Notes: generated from the sequence alone by a model not told the origin. Positions 27,641 through 36,881 are shown, counted from the stretch's first letter. The stretch: 64,000 nucleotides of DNA from Methylobacterium sp. AMS5 (GCF_001542815.1 NZ_CP006992.1:1216001-1280000), one strand, 5' to 3'. Numbers and translations are program-made.

Positions 27641-28150
27641 TCACCCGGCCGCACCGGAAGCGGCGCGGCGGTTGCGCACCAGCGAGAGGAGCGCCCCGAA
27701 GATGACCGCCGCGAGCGCGGCCATGATCACCACGAGGGTGATCGTCCGGTTCCACAGCCGGTCGAGGCCGAGATCGGTGGTGATGAGATCCGGGCGCGCC
27801 GGATCGGCCATCGGCCCGGCGCCGAAATCGCCGACATGCAGGCCGGCGAACACGTAGTTCACCCGGCGTGTCACGGTGCCGGTGGGCCGGCGCAGACTCA
27901 AGGTGAGGTCGCAGATGTGGATCGCGATCTTGGAGCTGCACTTGCCGTCGCTGATGCGGGCATCGGGCACCGGCTCGGCCGTCTCGCGGACCTGCCAGTC
28001 CGAGACCAGGGCCGGAGCGGTGTAGAGGGCGCAGGCCCCCAGCAGAGCCGCGAGCGCCACGACGCCGAACAGCACCCAGAAGGTGGCCATCCAGCCCTGG
28101 CCCTGGGGCGGCAGCCGCAAGGGTTCGGCGCGATCGGGCGATGCGGTCAT
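27641..28150 (-). CDS. Two-pass membrane protein, partner of the M48 protease
   Basis: The 169-residue product has two hydrophobic helices (ATFWVLFGVVALAALLGACAL near residues 22-43; ITLVVIMAALAAVIFGALLSLV near 135-157) flanking a periplasmic-size loop with a Cys pair (GKCSSKIAIHICDL). Its ATG overlaps the stop of the M48 protease gene (ATGA at 28150-28147), so the two are co-translated. I do not recognise a family. Assisting or anchoring the protease is a guess from the coupling. Confidence 0.65.
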   Translation of the reverse strand: MTASPDRAEPLRLPPQGQGWMATFWVLFGVVALAALLGACALYTAPALVSDWQVRETAEPVPDARISDGKCSSKIAIHICDLTLSLRRPTGTVTRRVNYVFAGLHVGDFGAGPMADPARPDLITTDLGLDRLWNRTITLVVIMAALAAVIFGALLSLVRNRRAASGAAG

Positions 28151-30393
28151 GGAGCCTCGGCGAGTTGGGGGTTGGGGGAGGATCGCTGCGCGCCGGCCTC
28201 GGTCTCGGCAAGGAGGCGCCGGGCCTGCGCGGCCATCTGGTAGCGGCCGATCAGGTCGGCGAAGTCCTGCGGCTTCATCCCGCGCGGAAGGCCGATCGCG
28301 AGCGTGACGATGCGGCGCTTCGCGTCGAGCTTGGTCCCGTGCCGGCCGGGGCTACGCTGCGGCCAGTCCGCCTCCGGCGGCAGCAGCAGGCGCGTGAGGA
28401 TGCCCCTCTGGTGGAACGTCATGTCGAGGTCGGCGATGGCATCCCAGGGGATCGTCCGGTCGAGCCCCGGCGCCTTCAACCCCTCGGGGCCGAGGATCAG
28501 CGTCACGGGTTCGCCCCGGCGCAGGATCAGCGCGCCGGCCCCGCCCAGGAGCGCGGCGAGGCCGAGCGCCACCGCGAGCACGACGCCGTTGTCCTTCGCA
28601 GAGATCCCCGGCACGCCGAACACGGCGATCGCGAGGGCGACGACGGCGAACAGGCCGCCGCCCACCGCGAGCGCGATCCCGCGCGGACGGTAATTGGCGC
28701 GCAGCACCCGCTCTTCGGTGCCGACCTCCGCCGCCGTCGCCTCGAGATGGGCGCGGTACGCCGCGTCCTGCGCCCGGATCACGCCGAGGAAGTCGTCGGT
28801 CGCCGCCCGGCTGAGCCCGGCCGGGTCGGCGAAGTAGGCGGCGAGCTGCCCGAGCGCATGGGGCGGCGGCACGGCGCCGGCCGCGGCCAGGAGGTCCGCG
28901 TCGATGGTCCGCCCCAGGGCGGCGACGCGCTCGCGGGTCGGCGGGTGGGTGTCGGTCGGGTGGGCCTGCTCCTCCTGCCAATGCGCCGCCGGGTCGTCGA
29001 GCCCCTGCGCGATCGCGCGGTCGAGGGCGGCGGCCACGAGGTCGGGCGGGGCGGCGTCCGGCGCGTCGGTCGCGGCCTGGAGCGTCTCGAAGATGCGCGG
29101 CCCCACCGCGCCGGTGCGCAGCAGCGCACGGGCCGAGGCATCGATCGAGGTCACCCCCGCGCCCGCCGCGTCGGCCGCGAATTCCCGCGTCCGGCTCCAG
29201 TGGCGCACGGCGAGATGGAAGCGCTCCATCACGAAGACGCCGAGGCGCAGCGACGGCCCGAGCAGCCCGAGCGAACCCTGATGGCCCTCGGCCACCGCGT
29301 CGAGGGAGCGCTCGACGCCGGCATAGATCGGCAGGAAGCGCTGGCTGTAGGTGGTGTCGCCGCCGGCATAGTGGGCGAGTTCGTGGCCGATGATCGCCGC
29401 CACCTCGTCGCCCCGCATCAGGGCGAGATAGGGCAGCGGCAGGTAGAGGATCCGGCCGGTGACCCGCACGCCGCCGGGCTCCAGCACCGCCGGCCCGGCG
29501 CTGACGAAGAAGCCCTCGGTGAGCCCGACCACCACGGCCTCGGGCTTCAGCGCCCCGAGCCGCGCGGCGAGCCCCTCGAGGAGGCGCCACAGGCCCGGCG
29601 CTGCTTCGGGCGTCACCGTCCGCCCGATGATCGGCAGCGGATCGGGCTCGAACGCGCCGAGCGCCCGGCGCAGGCCGAGCACCGTGCTGCCGGCCACGAC
29701 GACCACGGCGCCGACCGCGGCAACGGCGATCGCCAGGAGCTTCAGCGCGCCGCCGTCGAAGCCGTTTTGGAGGAGGGCCGCCGCCTCGAAGGTCACGGCG
29801 GCGACGAAGCTCGCCGTCGCCGCCAGGATCTGGAGCGAGAGCGTCGCGGGAAGGAGCCGGCGCATCAGCGAGAAGCCGCGCACCAGGGCATCGCGCGAAG
29901 CGCGGCCGAGGCGCCCCAGGACGGCGCCGGCGAGCAGCACGAGCAGGGAGAGCGCGGCGGCCAGCGCGCCGCCCGCGACCACGACCGGCGGCAGCACGCG
30001 GCGCCACTCCATCAGCGTGGCGAGAAGCCCGGCCTCGTCGCGGGCCTCGCGCGCCTTCTGCACGGCGAGCGGGCCGCCGTAGTTCCGGCCCTCGTAGCGG
30101 AATTGAAGGCGGGGATCGAAGCGACCGTCCCGCGGCGCCCGCGCCTCCATCTGCGTCACGAGGCCGGCCAGCCGCTGCCGTTCGGCCTCGAACTCGGCGT
30201 GATCGTCGGCGCCGCGCCGAACCTCCCACAGGCCGAGCAGCAGGAGGACGAGCGGCAGCAACACGGTGGCCGCGACGAGGCGCGCCAGGGCACGCGGACG
30301 CGAGCGCGCGGGCGAAGTCGTTGCTTCGGGGATGCTCAGCCTCCTGAAGCCGGGCGGGCGACGGCAAGGCCCGCATGCGGATGAGCCGGACAT
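28147..30393 (-). CDS. Membrane-bound M48-family zinc metalloprotease
   Basis: The 748-residue product has N-terminal and central membrane helices (LVAATVLLPLVLLLLGLW; VVVAGGALAAALSLLVLLAGAV; LQILAATASFVAAV). A peptidase domain follows with the zinc motif GHELAHYAGGD and the third-ligand region REFAADAAGAG. A C-terminal part has two more helices and a PH-like tail (VTLILGPEGLKAPGLD). M48 enzymes act in membrane protein quality control. The start is uncertain: ATG 30393 is used, but a strong AGGAGG at 30346-30341 lies inside the predicted N-terminus without a standard start codon in range. It is coupled to the small membrane protein downstream. Confidence 0.85.
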   Translation of the reverse strand: MSGSSACGPCRRPPGFRRLSIPEATTSPARSRPRALARLVAATVLLPLVLLLLGLWEVRRGADDHAEFEAERQRLAGLVTQMEARAPRDGRFDPRLQFRYEGRNYGGPLAVQKAREARDEAGLLATLMEWRRVLPPVVVAGGALAAALSLLVLLAGAVLGRLGRASRDALVRGFSLMRRLLPATLSLQILAATASFVAAVTFEAAALLQNGFDGGALKLLAIAVAAVGAVVVVAGSTVLGLRRALGAFEPDPLPIIGRTVTPEAAPGLWRLLEGLAARLGALKPEAVVVGLTEGFFVSAGPAVLEPGGVRVTGRILYLPLPYLALMRGDEVAAIIGHELAHYAGGDTTYSQRFLPIYAGVERSLDAVAEGHQGSLGLLGPSLRLGVFVMERFHLAVRHWSRTREFAADAAGAGVTSIDASARALLRTGAVGPRIFETLQAATDAPDAAPPDLVAAALDRAIAQGLDDPAAHWQEEQAHPTDTHPPTRERVAALGRTIDADLLAAAGAVPPPHALGQLAAYFADPAGLSRAATDDFLGVIRAQDAAYRAHLEATAAEVGTEERVLRANYRPRGIALAVGGGLFAVVALAIAVFGVPGISAKDNGVVLAVALGLAALLGGAGALILRRGEPVTLILGPEGLKAPGLDRTIPWDAIADLDMTFHQRGILTRLLLPPEADWPQRSPGRHGTKLDAKRRIVTLAIGLPRGMKPQDFADLIGRYQMAAQARRLLAETEAGAQRSSPNPQLAEAP

Positions 30394-30798
30394 ACGACGA
30401 ATGCCGGCCGACGACAGCGATGACGACTCCGCAGATGTCGTCAGTTCCAGGTTATTAAAGTTGTGCGCAACAGAGGACAGGCCCGGATCGCTAGGATTTC
30501 TACCCTGCTGAGCCCATAGGTCAACCGAATGTTGTCCTGCCGGCTAGGCCCCCCGGCACGGTGGAATCTCACGCCGGCCGGCGGCCGGATCAGGCGCGAA
30601 AGAGGCGCCGTGGCCGCCCAGCACCGGTTGACCGTCAGTCGATCGTCGGGATAGCCTCGCGCCAACAGAGTATTGTCATGGCGCAGCTCTGTCGAGGCAT
30701 GGCCTTTGCCGGGCGCGCACCACGATCATAAGCTGGATAAAGAGCGGCGATCGGCTCCTAAATCGATCCTTGCTCTTGAAAAATGGGCGGATAGGGGC
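30394..30798. other. Non-coding stretch between the divergent M48 and STM401x units
   Basis: This 405-bp gap contains no convincing gene. It is slightly AT-richer near 30700-30790 (GGATAAAGAGC, CTTGAAAAATG), where promoters for the rightward unit could lie. I cannot assign exact sites. Confidence 0.4.
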
Positions 30799-31084
30799 AT
30801 GTGACGCCAGGGCGATATCTTCATTCGCGCGATTTCGGCCGTTCCGCGGGAGGCGGCCGGCCGGCCGCTGCCGCATACCGTGCTCGCGCATGGCGAGTTG
30901 ACCGGCCATAGCCACCGCGTCGTCGATCCCGCCGCGCTGTTCGCCGGAGACGGCTGTTTCTACCTCGACGTGCGCGCCGACCGGGCCCGCGTCGTCCATG
31001 ACGAGCATGGCTCGATCGCGGCCTCGACCGGGTGTGGCGGCAGCGCCAATACACGCCGCAACGCATCGTCACCGTGCAGGACTG
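30799..31084 (+). pseudogene. Broken small gene at the head of the STM401x cluster
   Basis: ATG 30799 is followed at once by TGA 30802. The same frame then encodes RQGDIFIRAISAVP, TVLAHGELTGHSHRV, GCFYLDV and VVHDEHG, a pattern I know from a small family found beside DUF6745 and STM401x genes (QGD..IR, LA.GE.TGH.H, EEHG). The expected C-terminus (RVWRQRQYTPQRIVTVQD, stop at 31084) is present but in another frame, so a frameshift lies between about 31005 and 31023. Two lesions in a 95-codon gene indicate decay, unless sequencing errors are involved. Confidence 0.6.
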
Positions 31085-31106
31085 AGCGTCGGGGAATCGA
31101 TCGCCG

Positions 31107-31682
31107 ATGACAGCCGCCCCCGCGCAACGCGCCCCCATCCGGCGTGTCCTGCGCCCGCAGGACACGCTCGCCGCCGACGAGGCCGGGCTCGACATCGCCG
31201 GTTGCGGCCGGATCGATCACGTGCCCGAGGGCTTTCGCGTCACCTCCTGGATCGACGTCGCCGGCTTCGGCCTCACGCGACCGCCGCGGCACCTGCCCGG
31301 CGTCGGCCTGCGCTGGCGCGGCGTGCCGGTGGATGCGCGCATCGCCTTCCGGCCGCACGAACTCGGGATCACCGAGATCTTGGGGGAGCGCAACGCCGAG
31401 CGGCGGCGGGTGATGCTGGAGCGCTTCGGCTTCGAGACCTTCATGGAGGCGGCCGAGGCGGAAGAACTCGACCGGGACCGCGACCCCGGCGGCGAGCGCC
31501 GGCCGCTGCGGGTCGAACTCGCAGGCGACGAGCCCCTCGTCTGCGTCTCGTTCGGCTGCCCCTCGACCGGACGGCGCGACGTCCTGCGCGTCCCGCCGAC
31601 CACGAAGACCTGCCATCAGGCCGTGGCCTGGACCGCCGGCTTCGACGACCCGGCCGACGACGCTCCGCTGATCGAGACCTGA
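31107..31682 (+). CDS. DUF6745-like protein of the STM401x cluster
   Basis: The 191-residue product matches, as far as I can judge, the C-terminal part of DUF6745 proteins: WRGVPVDARIAF, ITEILGERNAERRRVMLERFGFE, RVELAGDEPLVCVSFGCPS and DVLRVPPTTKTCHQAVAWTAGF. Family members are usually longer, so this is a short version or lacks an N-terminal region. ATG 31107 has GGGGAATCG upstream. It lies 22 bp after the broken small gene and 55 bp before the STM4015-like gene. No biochemical role is known. Confidence 0.6.
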   Translation: MTAAPAQRAPIRRVLRPQDTLAADEAGLDIAGCGRIDHVPEGFRVTSWIDVAGFGLTRPPRHLPGVGLRWRGVPVDARIAFRPHELGITEILGERNAERRRVMLERFGFETFMEAAEAEELDRDRDPGGERRPLRVELAGDEPLVCVSFGCPSTGRRDVLRVPPTTKTCHQAVAWTAGFDDPADDAPLIET

Positions 31683-31737
31683 ACCGGTCCCGACAGCGCC
31701 CGCCGATACAGGCCCCCCAACGAGGAGCCAGACAACG

Positions 31738-32664
31738 ATGCCCTACGAGAACCTGACGACCTTCTTCGGCAAGCCGGTCGAGGATTTCCAGAACGGGATG
31801 GAGTCGTGGGACTTCGAGCGCGCGGTGCCGCGCTTCCGTGTCGAGTACGACTCCGAAGACAGCGTCCCGGCGATGCTCGGGAGCTACGCGGCGCTGCCCG
31901 GCGCCGAGGCGACCGACGCCCTCGTCATCGGCTACTGGCAGGGTGACGATTCCGAGGGCACCTCCCAGGCCGTCGTCGAGGCGCTGGTCTCCTACGCCGA
32001 GCGGTTTCCCAACCTGCGCGCGCTCTTCCTCGGCGACATCATCTCGGAGGAGAACGAGATTTCCTGGATCAATCAGAGCGATCTCTCGGCGCTCTGGCCG
32101 GCCTTCCCGCAGCTGGAACACATGCAGGTGCGCGGCGCCACCGGTCTCGCGCTCGGGCGGTTCGAGGCGCCGCGCCTGACGGCACTCATCATCGAATCGG
32201 GCGGCCTGCCGCGCCGGGTGGTGCAGGAGGCGCTGGCCGCCGGAGCGCCGGAGCTGCGCCATCTCGAACTCTGGCTCGGCACCGACGAATATGGCGGCGA
32301 CAGCACGCCGAAGGATTTTGCGGATCTCTTCGCCGGCCGGCTTTTCCCGAAACTCAACACCCTGGCTCTGCGCGATTGCGCCTATGCCGACGACCTCGCC
32401 GCGGCCGTCGCCACCGCTCCCGTGCTGGAACGCATCTCGACCCTCGACCTCTCGCTCGGCAACCTGACGGATGCGGGTGCGGAAGCGCTGCTCGCCGCGC
32501 CGGCGGTGGCGAAGCTGTCGCGGCTCGACCTGCACCACCACTTCCTCACCGAGGCGACGATGACGCGGCTGGCCGGACTCGGGCCGGTGGTCGACCTCTC
32601 CGAACAGCAGAAGCCGGAGGAGTATGCCGGCGAGATCTATCGCGACATCGCCGTCTCGGAATGA
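31738..32664 (+). CDS. STM4015-family leucine-rich-repeat-like protein
   Basis: The 308-residue product is soluble. It starts with a family-specific head (FFGKPVEDF, VPRFRVEYDSED) followed by irregular leucine-rich repeats (LPRRVVQEAL, APELRHLELWLG, LFPKLNTLALRDCAY, LERISTLDLSLGNLTDAGAEALL, KLSRLDLHHHFLTEATMTRL). This matches STM4015-family proteins. LRR folds bind proteins or peptides, so it could be a recognition component for the enzymes encoded downstream. ATG 31738 has CGAGGAG upstream. Its stop overlaps the next start by 4 bp. Confidence 0.85.
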   Translation: MPYENLTTFFGKPVEDFQNGMESWDFERAVPRFRVEYDSEDSVPAMLGSYAALPGAEATDALVIGYWQGDDSEGTSQAVVEALVSYAERFPNLRALFLGDIISEENEISWINQSDLSALWPAFPQLEHMQVRGATGLALGRFEAPRLTALIIESGGLPRRVVQEALAAGAPELRHLELWLGTDEYGGDSTPKDFADLFAGRLFPKLNTLALRDCAYADDLAAAVATAPVLERISTLDLSLGNLTDAGAEALLAAPAVAKLSRLDLHHHFLTEATMTRLAGLGPVVDLSEQQKPEEYAGEIYRDIAVSE

Positions 32665-33809
32665 CGGGCGCCGGTGCCCCGCCAGATGGGATCGAACCCT
32701 TCGTCATCCTCGAGGTCGCGGGCGACGAGCGCACGGAGGGCTTCAGCGCCGCCCTGGTCCGGGCCGGGCACCCGCCCGCGCGGGTGCTCGACTACGCCCG
32801 CTTCATCGAGGCGCCGGACCGGCTGAGCGACCTGTTCCCGGAGGGGCGCGGCCTGTTGCGCATCGATTCGCCGGGCGGCGATCCGCGCATCCGTCGGGCC
32901 CTGCTGCGCCTCGCCGGGCTGTCCGAGGATGCTGGCGAGGCGACGCGGCTGCGGCCCGAGCACGCCTTCCAACGCGGGCTCGCCGCCGCGCTCCGGCTCG
33001 CCCGCCGGGTCGTGCCACCGGGCGTCGCCCTGACCCACGAGGCGGAGACGGTTGCCCTGTTCTACGACAAGCGGATCTGCCACGCCGCCATGGCCGCGCA
33101 TGGCCTGCCGGTGCCGCGGGCGCTGCCGCCGGCCGGCTCGTTCGACGCGCTTGTGGAGGCCATGCGTGCGGCGGGCCTCAGCCGCGTCTTCGTCAAGCCG
33201 CGCTTCGGCTCGGGCGCCGCCGGCATCGCCGCGCTCACGGTCGCCCGCAACGGGATCGTGGCGGAATCCGCCGCCGAGCACGTGCCGGGCGCAGGAGCCG
33301 GCGTGCTGCACCATTCCCACCGGCTACGGCGCTATCGCGGACCCGCGGCCGTGGCGCTGATCGACGCGATCCTGGCGCAGGACGCGCATGTGGAGCAATG
33401 GGTGCCGAAGGCCGGGCTCGACGGTGGGCCTTGCGACCTGCGGGTGCTCGTCATCGGCGGCGAGCCCGCCCACATCGTGCTGCGCAAGGCCCGCGGCCCG
33501 ATCACCAACCTCGATCTCGGCGGGCGCCGGGCCGATGCGGAGGCGCTCCGCGCCCTGGCGCCGCCGGCCGTCTGGGAGGCGATGCGGGCGGATTGCCGCC
33601 GCTTCGCGAGGCTGTTCCCGCAGACCTTCCACGTTGCCTTCGACGTGGCGCTGACGGTGGGCCTACGGCGCCACGTCTTCTTCGAGGCCAACGCCTTCGG
33701 CGACCTGATCCGCCGCGTCCGGCACGAGGGGCTCGCCCCCTACGAATGGCAGGTGGCGCGGCTGCCCGGCTGGATCGCCGCGCGCCGGCCCGTGGGGCTC
33801 GCCGCATGA
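32661..33809 (+). CDS. STM4014-family ATP-grasp-like protein
   Basis: The 382-residue product starts at ATG 32661, inside an ATGA overlap with the previous gene. It has an ATP-grasp pattern: YDKRICHAAMAAHGLPVPRA, VFVKPRFGSGAAGI (ATP-binding lysine), CDLRVLVIGGEPAHIVLRK and a C-terminal FDVALTVG...FFEANAFGDL (metal-ligand region). ATP-grasp enzymes join a carboxylate to an amine or thiol. In this cluster it could modify a peptide or small molecule, but the substrate is unknown. The family is known by its Salmonella locus tag. Confidence 0.82.
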   Translation: MTGAGAPPDGIEPFVILEVAGDERTEGFSAALVRAGHPPARVLDYARFIEAPDRLSDLFPEGRGLLRIDSPGGDPRIRRALLRLAGLSEDAGEATRLRPEHAFQRGLAAALRLARRVVPPGVALTHEAETVALFYDKRICHAAMAAHGLPVPRALPPAGSFDALVEAMRAAGLSRVFVKPRFGSGAAGIAALTVARNGIVAESAAEHVPGAGAGVLHHSHRLRRYRGPAAVALIDAILAQDAHVEQWVPKAGLDGGPCDLRVLVIGGEPAHIVLRKARGPITNLDLGGRRADAEALRALAPPAVWEAMRADCRRFARLFPQTFHVAFDVALTVGLRRHVFFEANAFGDLIRRVRHEGLAPYEWQVARLPGWIAARRPVGLAA

Positions 33810-34609
33810 TCCGCGCCGCCGAACGCGTGGGCTCGCACGACATCCTGCTCGTGACGCTCGATTCCCTTCGCTACGACGTGGCCGCGAACGCGCTGGCTGA
33901 GGGCCGGACGCCGAACCTCGCGCGCCTGCTACCGGGTGAGGCCTGGGAGCGCCGCCACGCGCCGGGCAGCTTCACCTATGCCGCGCATCAGGCGATCTTT
34001 GCCGGCTTCCTGCCGACGCCCGCCGAGCCGGGACCGCACCAGCGCCCCTTCGCGCTGCGCTTCGACGGCAGCCGCACCACCGGGCCGGACACCGCGGTGT
34101 TCGACGCACCCGACATCGTTTCGGGCCTCGCCGCACGCGGCTACCACACGCTGTGCATCGGCGGCGTCGGCTTCTTCAACAAGCGCACCCCGCTCGGCCG
34201 CGTCCTGCCGGGCCTGTTCGCCGAGAGCCACTGGCACGGCGGTTTCGGCGTGCAGGCGCGGGACTCGACCGCGGCGCAGGTCGGCTTCGCGGTGGAGCGG
34301 ATCGCGGCGCTTGCCCCAGAGCGGCGGCTGTTCCTGTTTCTCAACGTCTCGGCAACCCACCACCCGACCCGCACCTACCTGCCGGGCGCGGCACGGGAGA
34401 GCGCAGCGACGCAAGGCGCCGCCCTCGCCTATGCCGACAGCGCCCTGCCCCCGCTCTTCGCGGCGCTCAAGGCGCGCGGGCCGGCTCTCTGCATCCTGTG
34501 CGCGGACCACGGCACCGCCTTCGGCGAGGACGGCTATCGCGGTCACCGCCTCGCGCACCCGACCGTGTGGGACGTGCCCTACGCCGAGTTCATCCAGGAG
34601 GCGGCATGA
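33806..34609 (+). CDS. STM4013/SEN3800-family sulfatase-fold hydrolase
   Basis: The 267-residue product has an alkaline-phosphatase-superfamily layout: LLVTLDSLRYD near the N-terminus (first metal Asp), GSFTYAAHQAIFAG (nucleophile region), and CADHGTAFGEDGYRGHR near the C-terminus (metal Asp-His and a further His). There is no sulfatase C/S-x-P-x-R signature, so Thr or Ser is the likely nucleophile, as in phospho-transferring members. ATG 33806 overlaps the previous stop. No signal peptide is present, so it acts in the cytoplasm. Confidence 0.83.
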   Translation: MIRAAERVGSHDILLVTLDSLRYDVAANALAEGRTPNLARLLPGEAWERRHAPGSFTYAAHQAIFAGFLPTPAEPGPHQRPFALRFDGSRTTGPDTAVFDAPDIVSGLAARGYHTLCIGGVGFFNKRTPLGRVLPGLFAESHWHGGFGVQARDSTAAQVGFAVERIAALAPERRLFLFLNVSATHHPTRTYLPGAARESAATQGAALAYADSALPPLFAALKARGPALCILCADHGTAFGEDGYRGHRLAHPTVWDVPYAEFIQEAA

Positions 34610-35949
34610 GCACCGTCATGAGCACGGCGGCGGCCCTCCTCGCGGGGCCGGTCTATGGCGGCTACCAATACGCCTACCCGCACAAGACCGCTTACCGGCC
34701 GCTGCTACGCCCGGTGCCCCTGCGCGAGGCCTGGGCGGAGGAGCCGAAGGACGGGCTGTTCCTCTACGTGCACGTGCCGTTCTGCGCGATGCGCTGCGGC
34801 TTCTGCAACCTGTTCACCCTGACCCGCGGCGAAGGCCGCGTCGCGCCCTATCTCGACGCCCTGCGGCTTCAGGCCGAGACGGTGGCCGATAGCCTCGGTC
34901 GGTTCCGGGTGGCCCGCATGGCGCTCGGCGGCGGCACCCCGACCTTCCTCGAACCCGCCGACCTCGACCGCCTGTTCGCGGATCTGCGCGACACGTTCGG
35001 GGCCACGCCCCTGGAGCTTCCGGCCTCGGTCGAGACCGCGCCCGGCACCAGCACGCCGGAGCGGCTCGCCGTCCTGCGGGCGCATGGGGTCGAGCGCGTC
35101 AGCATCGGCGTCGAGTCGTTTCGCGACGACGAGGCGCGGGCGATGGGACGGCCGCAAAGCCGGGGCAGCGTCGATGCGGCGCTCGGCGCGATCCGCGACG
35201 CGGGCTTTCCCGTGCTCAACATCGACCTGATCTACGGCGCTGCCGGGCAAACACCCGCCAGCTTCCTCGAATCCATCGAGGCCGCCCTTGCCTGGGAGCC
35301 GGAAGAACTCTTTCTCTATCCCCTCTACGTCCGGCCGCTGACCGGGCTCGGCCGGCGTGGCGGTGCCGTCGAGGACGACCGCGCCTGGGATGCCCGCCGC
35401 CTCGCGATCTCCCGCGCGGCCCGCGACCGGCTGCGTGCGGCGGGCTACCAACAGGTCTCGATGCGGATGTTCCGCCGCGCCCCCGAGGCCGCTTGGGGGC
35501 CGGCCTACGATTGCGCCCGCGACGGCATGGTCGGCCTCGGCGCCGGGGCGCGCTCCTACACCGCCGCCCTGCATTACGCGACCGCCTACGCCGTGGGGCA
35601 GCCGGGCGTCGCCGCCATCGTCGCCGACTACATCGCCCGCGACGCGCAGCGCCACGGCCGCGCCGATTACGGCGCGTGGCTCGATGCCGAGGACCAGCGC
35701 CGCCGCTTCGTGCTGATGCACCTGCTCCAAGCCGCCGGCCTGTCCCCGCGCGCCTATGCGGAGCGTTTTGGCACGAGGCTCCTCGATGACCTCCCGGAAC
35801 TGGCCGATCTCGCAGAGGCGGGCCTCGCCACCCTCGACGCGGAGGGCCTCAGGTTGACCGAGGCGGGCCTGGAACGCTCCGACGCGGTCGGCCCCTGGCT
35901 CCAGACGGCGGGCGTGCGCGAGCGGATGCGCGCCTACGCGCTGCGCTGA
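34606..35949 (+). CDS. STM4012-family radical SAM protein (HemN-like)
   Basis: The 447-residue product carries CAMRCGFCNLF near residue 64, a CX3CX2C motif for a [4Fe-4S] cluster. The HemN-like motifs ALGGGTPTFL, VSIGVESF and LIYGAAGQT follow, with a HemN-type C-terminal wing (DFGAWLDAE-like region and a winged-helix tail). HemN-class enzymes use SAM radicals for decarboxylation or methyl/alkyl transfer. Since the neighbours are not haem genes, its substrate is likely different. ATG 34606 overlaps the hydrolase stop; a second ATG at 34618 is possible. Confidence 0.87.
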   Translation: MSTVMSTAAALLAGPVYGGYQYAYPHKTAYRPLLRPVPLREAWAEEPKDGLFLYVHVPFCAMRCGFCNLFTLTRGEGRVAPYLDALRLQAETVADSLGRFRVARMALGGGTPTFLEPADLDRLFADLRDTFGATPLELPASVETAPGTSTPERLAVLRAHGVERVSIGVESFRDDEARAMGRPQSRGSVDAALGAIRDAGFPVLNIDLIYGAAGQTPASFLESIEAALAWEPEELFLYPLYVRPLTGLGRRGGAVEDDRAWDARRLAISRAARDRLRAAGYQQVSMRMFRRAPEAAWGPAYDCARDGMVGLGAGARSYTAALHYATAYAVGQPGVAAIVADYIARDAQRHGRADYGAWLDAEDQRRRFVLMHLLQAAGLSPRAYAERFGTRLLDDLPELADLAEAGLATLDAEGLRLTEAGLERSDAVGPWLQTAGVRERMRAYALR

Positions 35950-35951
35950 CC

Positions 35952-36881
35952 ATGGCAGGCGCCCATCTCGACATCCTCTACCGGGGGCCGCTCGCGAGCT
36001 GCAACTACGCCTGCCCCTACTGTCCCTTCGCCAAGCGCCGGGACAGCCGGGAGACCCTGCGGCGCGACGCAGGCCAACTCGCCCGCTTCGTCGATTGGGC
36101 CGACGGCCAGACCCGGCGCACGCTGGGCATCCTGTTCACGCCCTGGGGGGAGGCGCTGATCCGGCCGGCCTACCGGGCGGCGATGGCACGGCTGAGCCGG
36201 ATGCCGCAGGTCAGCAAGGTCGCCGCGCAGACGAACCTGTCCTGGCCGACCGGCTGGCTCGATGGCTGCGATCCCGACCGCATCGGCTTCTGGTGCACCT
36301 TCCATCCGGGCGAGACGCCCCTCGACCGCTTCCTCGGCCGCTGCACCGAACTCGACGCGCGCGGCATCAGCTACAGCGTCGGCATCGTGGGCAAGCGGGA
36401 GCATTTCGCGGCGCTCGCCGCGTTGCGCCGGGCGCTGCGGCCCGAGATCTACCTCTGGGTGAACGCCTACCGGGACGAGGGGCCGAACTATTACGCGCCG
36501 GACGACCTCGCCATTGTGCGCGCGCTCGATCCGCTCTTCGACATCAACCGCACCGGGATCCGCAGCCGGGGCCGGGCCTGCGCCACGGGCGAGCGCGTGG
36601 TCAGCGTCGATGGCGACGGCGAAGTCCGCCGCTGCCATGTGGTTCCGGCCCGGATCGGCAACCTCTACGACCCGGACTTCGACGCCGCCCTGACGCCGCG
36701 GCCCTGCCCGCTGGCGCAGTGCCGCTGCCATATCGGCTACGCCCACATGCCGCATCTCGGCTTCCGCGAGCGGTTCGGGACGGGGCTGCTGGAGCGGGCG
36801 CTTCCGCTCCGCTTCGACACCGCACCGGGCACGCCCGGCCCCGCGGGAGGTCGGATGCGGAGCGAAACGCGATCTGTCTGA
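35952..36881 (+). CDS. STM4011-family radical SAM protein
   Basis: The 309-residue product has CNYACPYCPF near residue 17 (CX3CX2C, [4Fe-4S]) and a partial TIM-barrel. A C-terminal region rich in Cys (RACATG, VRRCHV, PRPCPLAQCRCH) resembles SPASM-type auxiliary cluster ligands used in peptide maturation. It starts 2 bp after the STM4012-like gene. Two radical SAM enzymes in one tight operon suggest sequential chemistry on one substrate. The last 25 residues are disordered. Product of the pathway is unknown. Confidence 0.87.
   Translation: MAGAHLDILYRGPLASCNYACPYCPFAKRRDSRETLRRDAGQLARFVDWADGQTRRTLGILFTPWGEALIRPAYRAAMARLSRMPQVSKVAAQTNLSWPTGWLDGCDPDRIGFWCTFHPGETPLDRFLGRCTELDARGISYSVGIVGKREHFAALAALRRALRPEIYLWVNAYRDEGPNYYAPDDLAIVRALDPLFDINRTGIRSRGRACATGERVVSVDGDGEVRRCHVVPARIGNLYDPDFDAALTPRPCPLAQCRCHIGYAHMPHLGFRERFGTGLLERALPLRFDTAPGTPGPAGGRMRSETRSV

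Noticed and set aside
28141..30384. Plus-strand frame opposite the M48 protease gene
   Set aside because: It is an Arg/Ala/Glu-rich shadow; the minus-strand protein has a zinc site and membrane helices.
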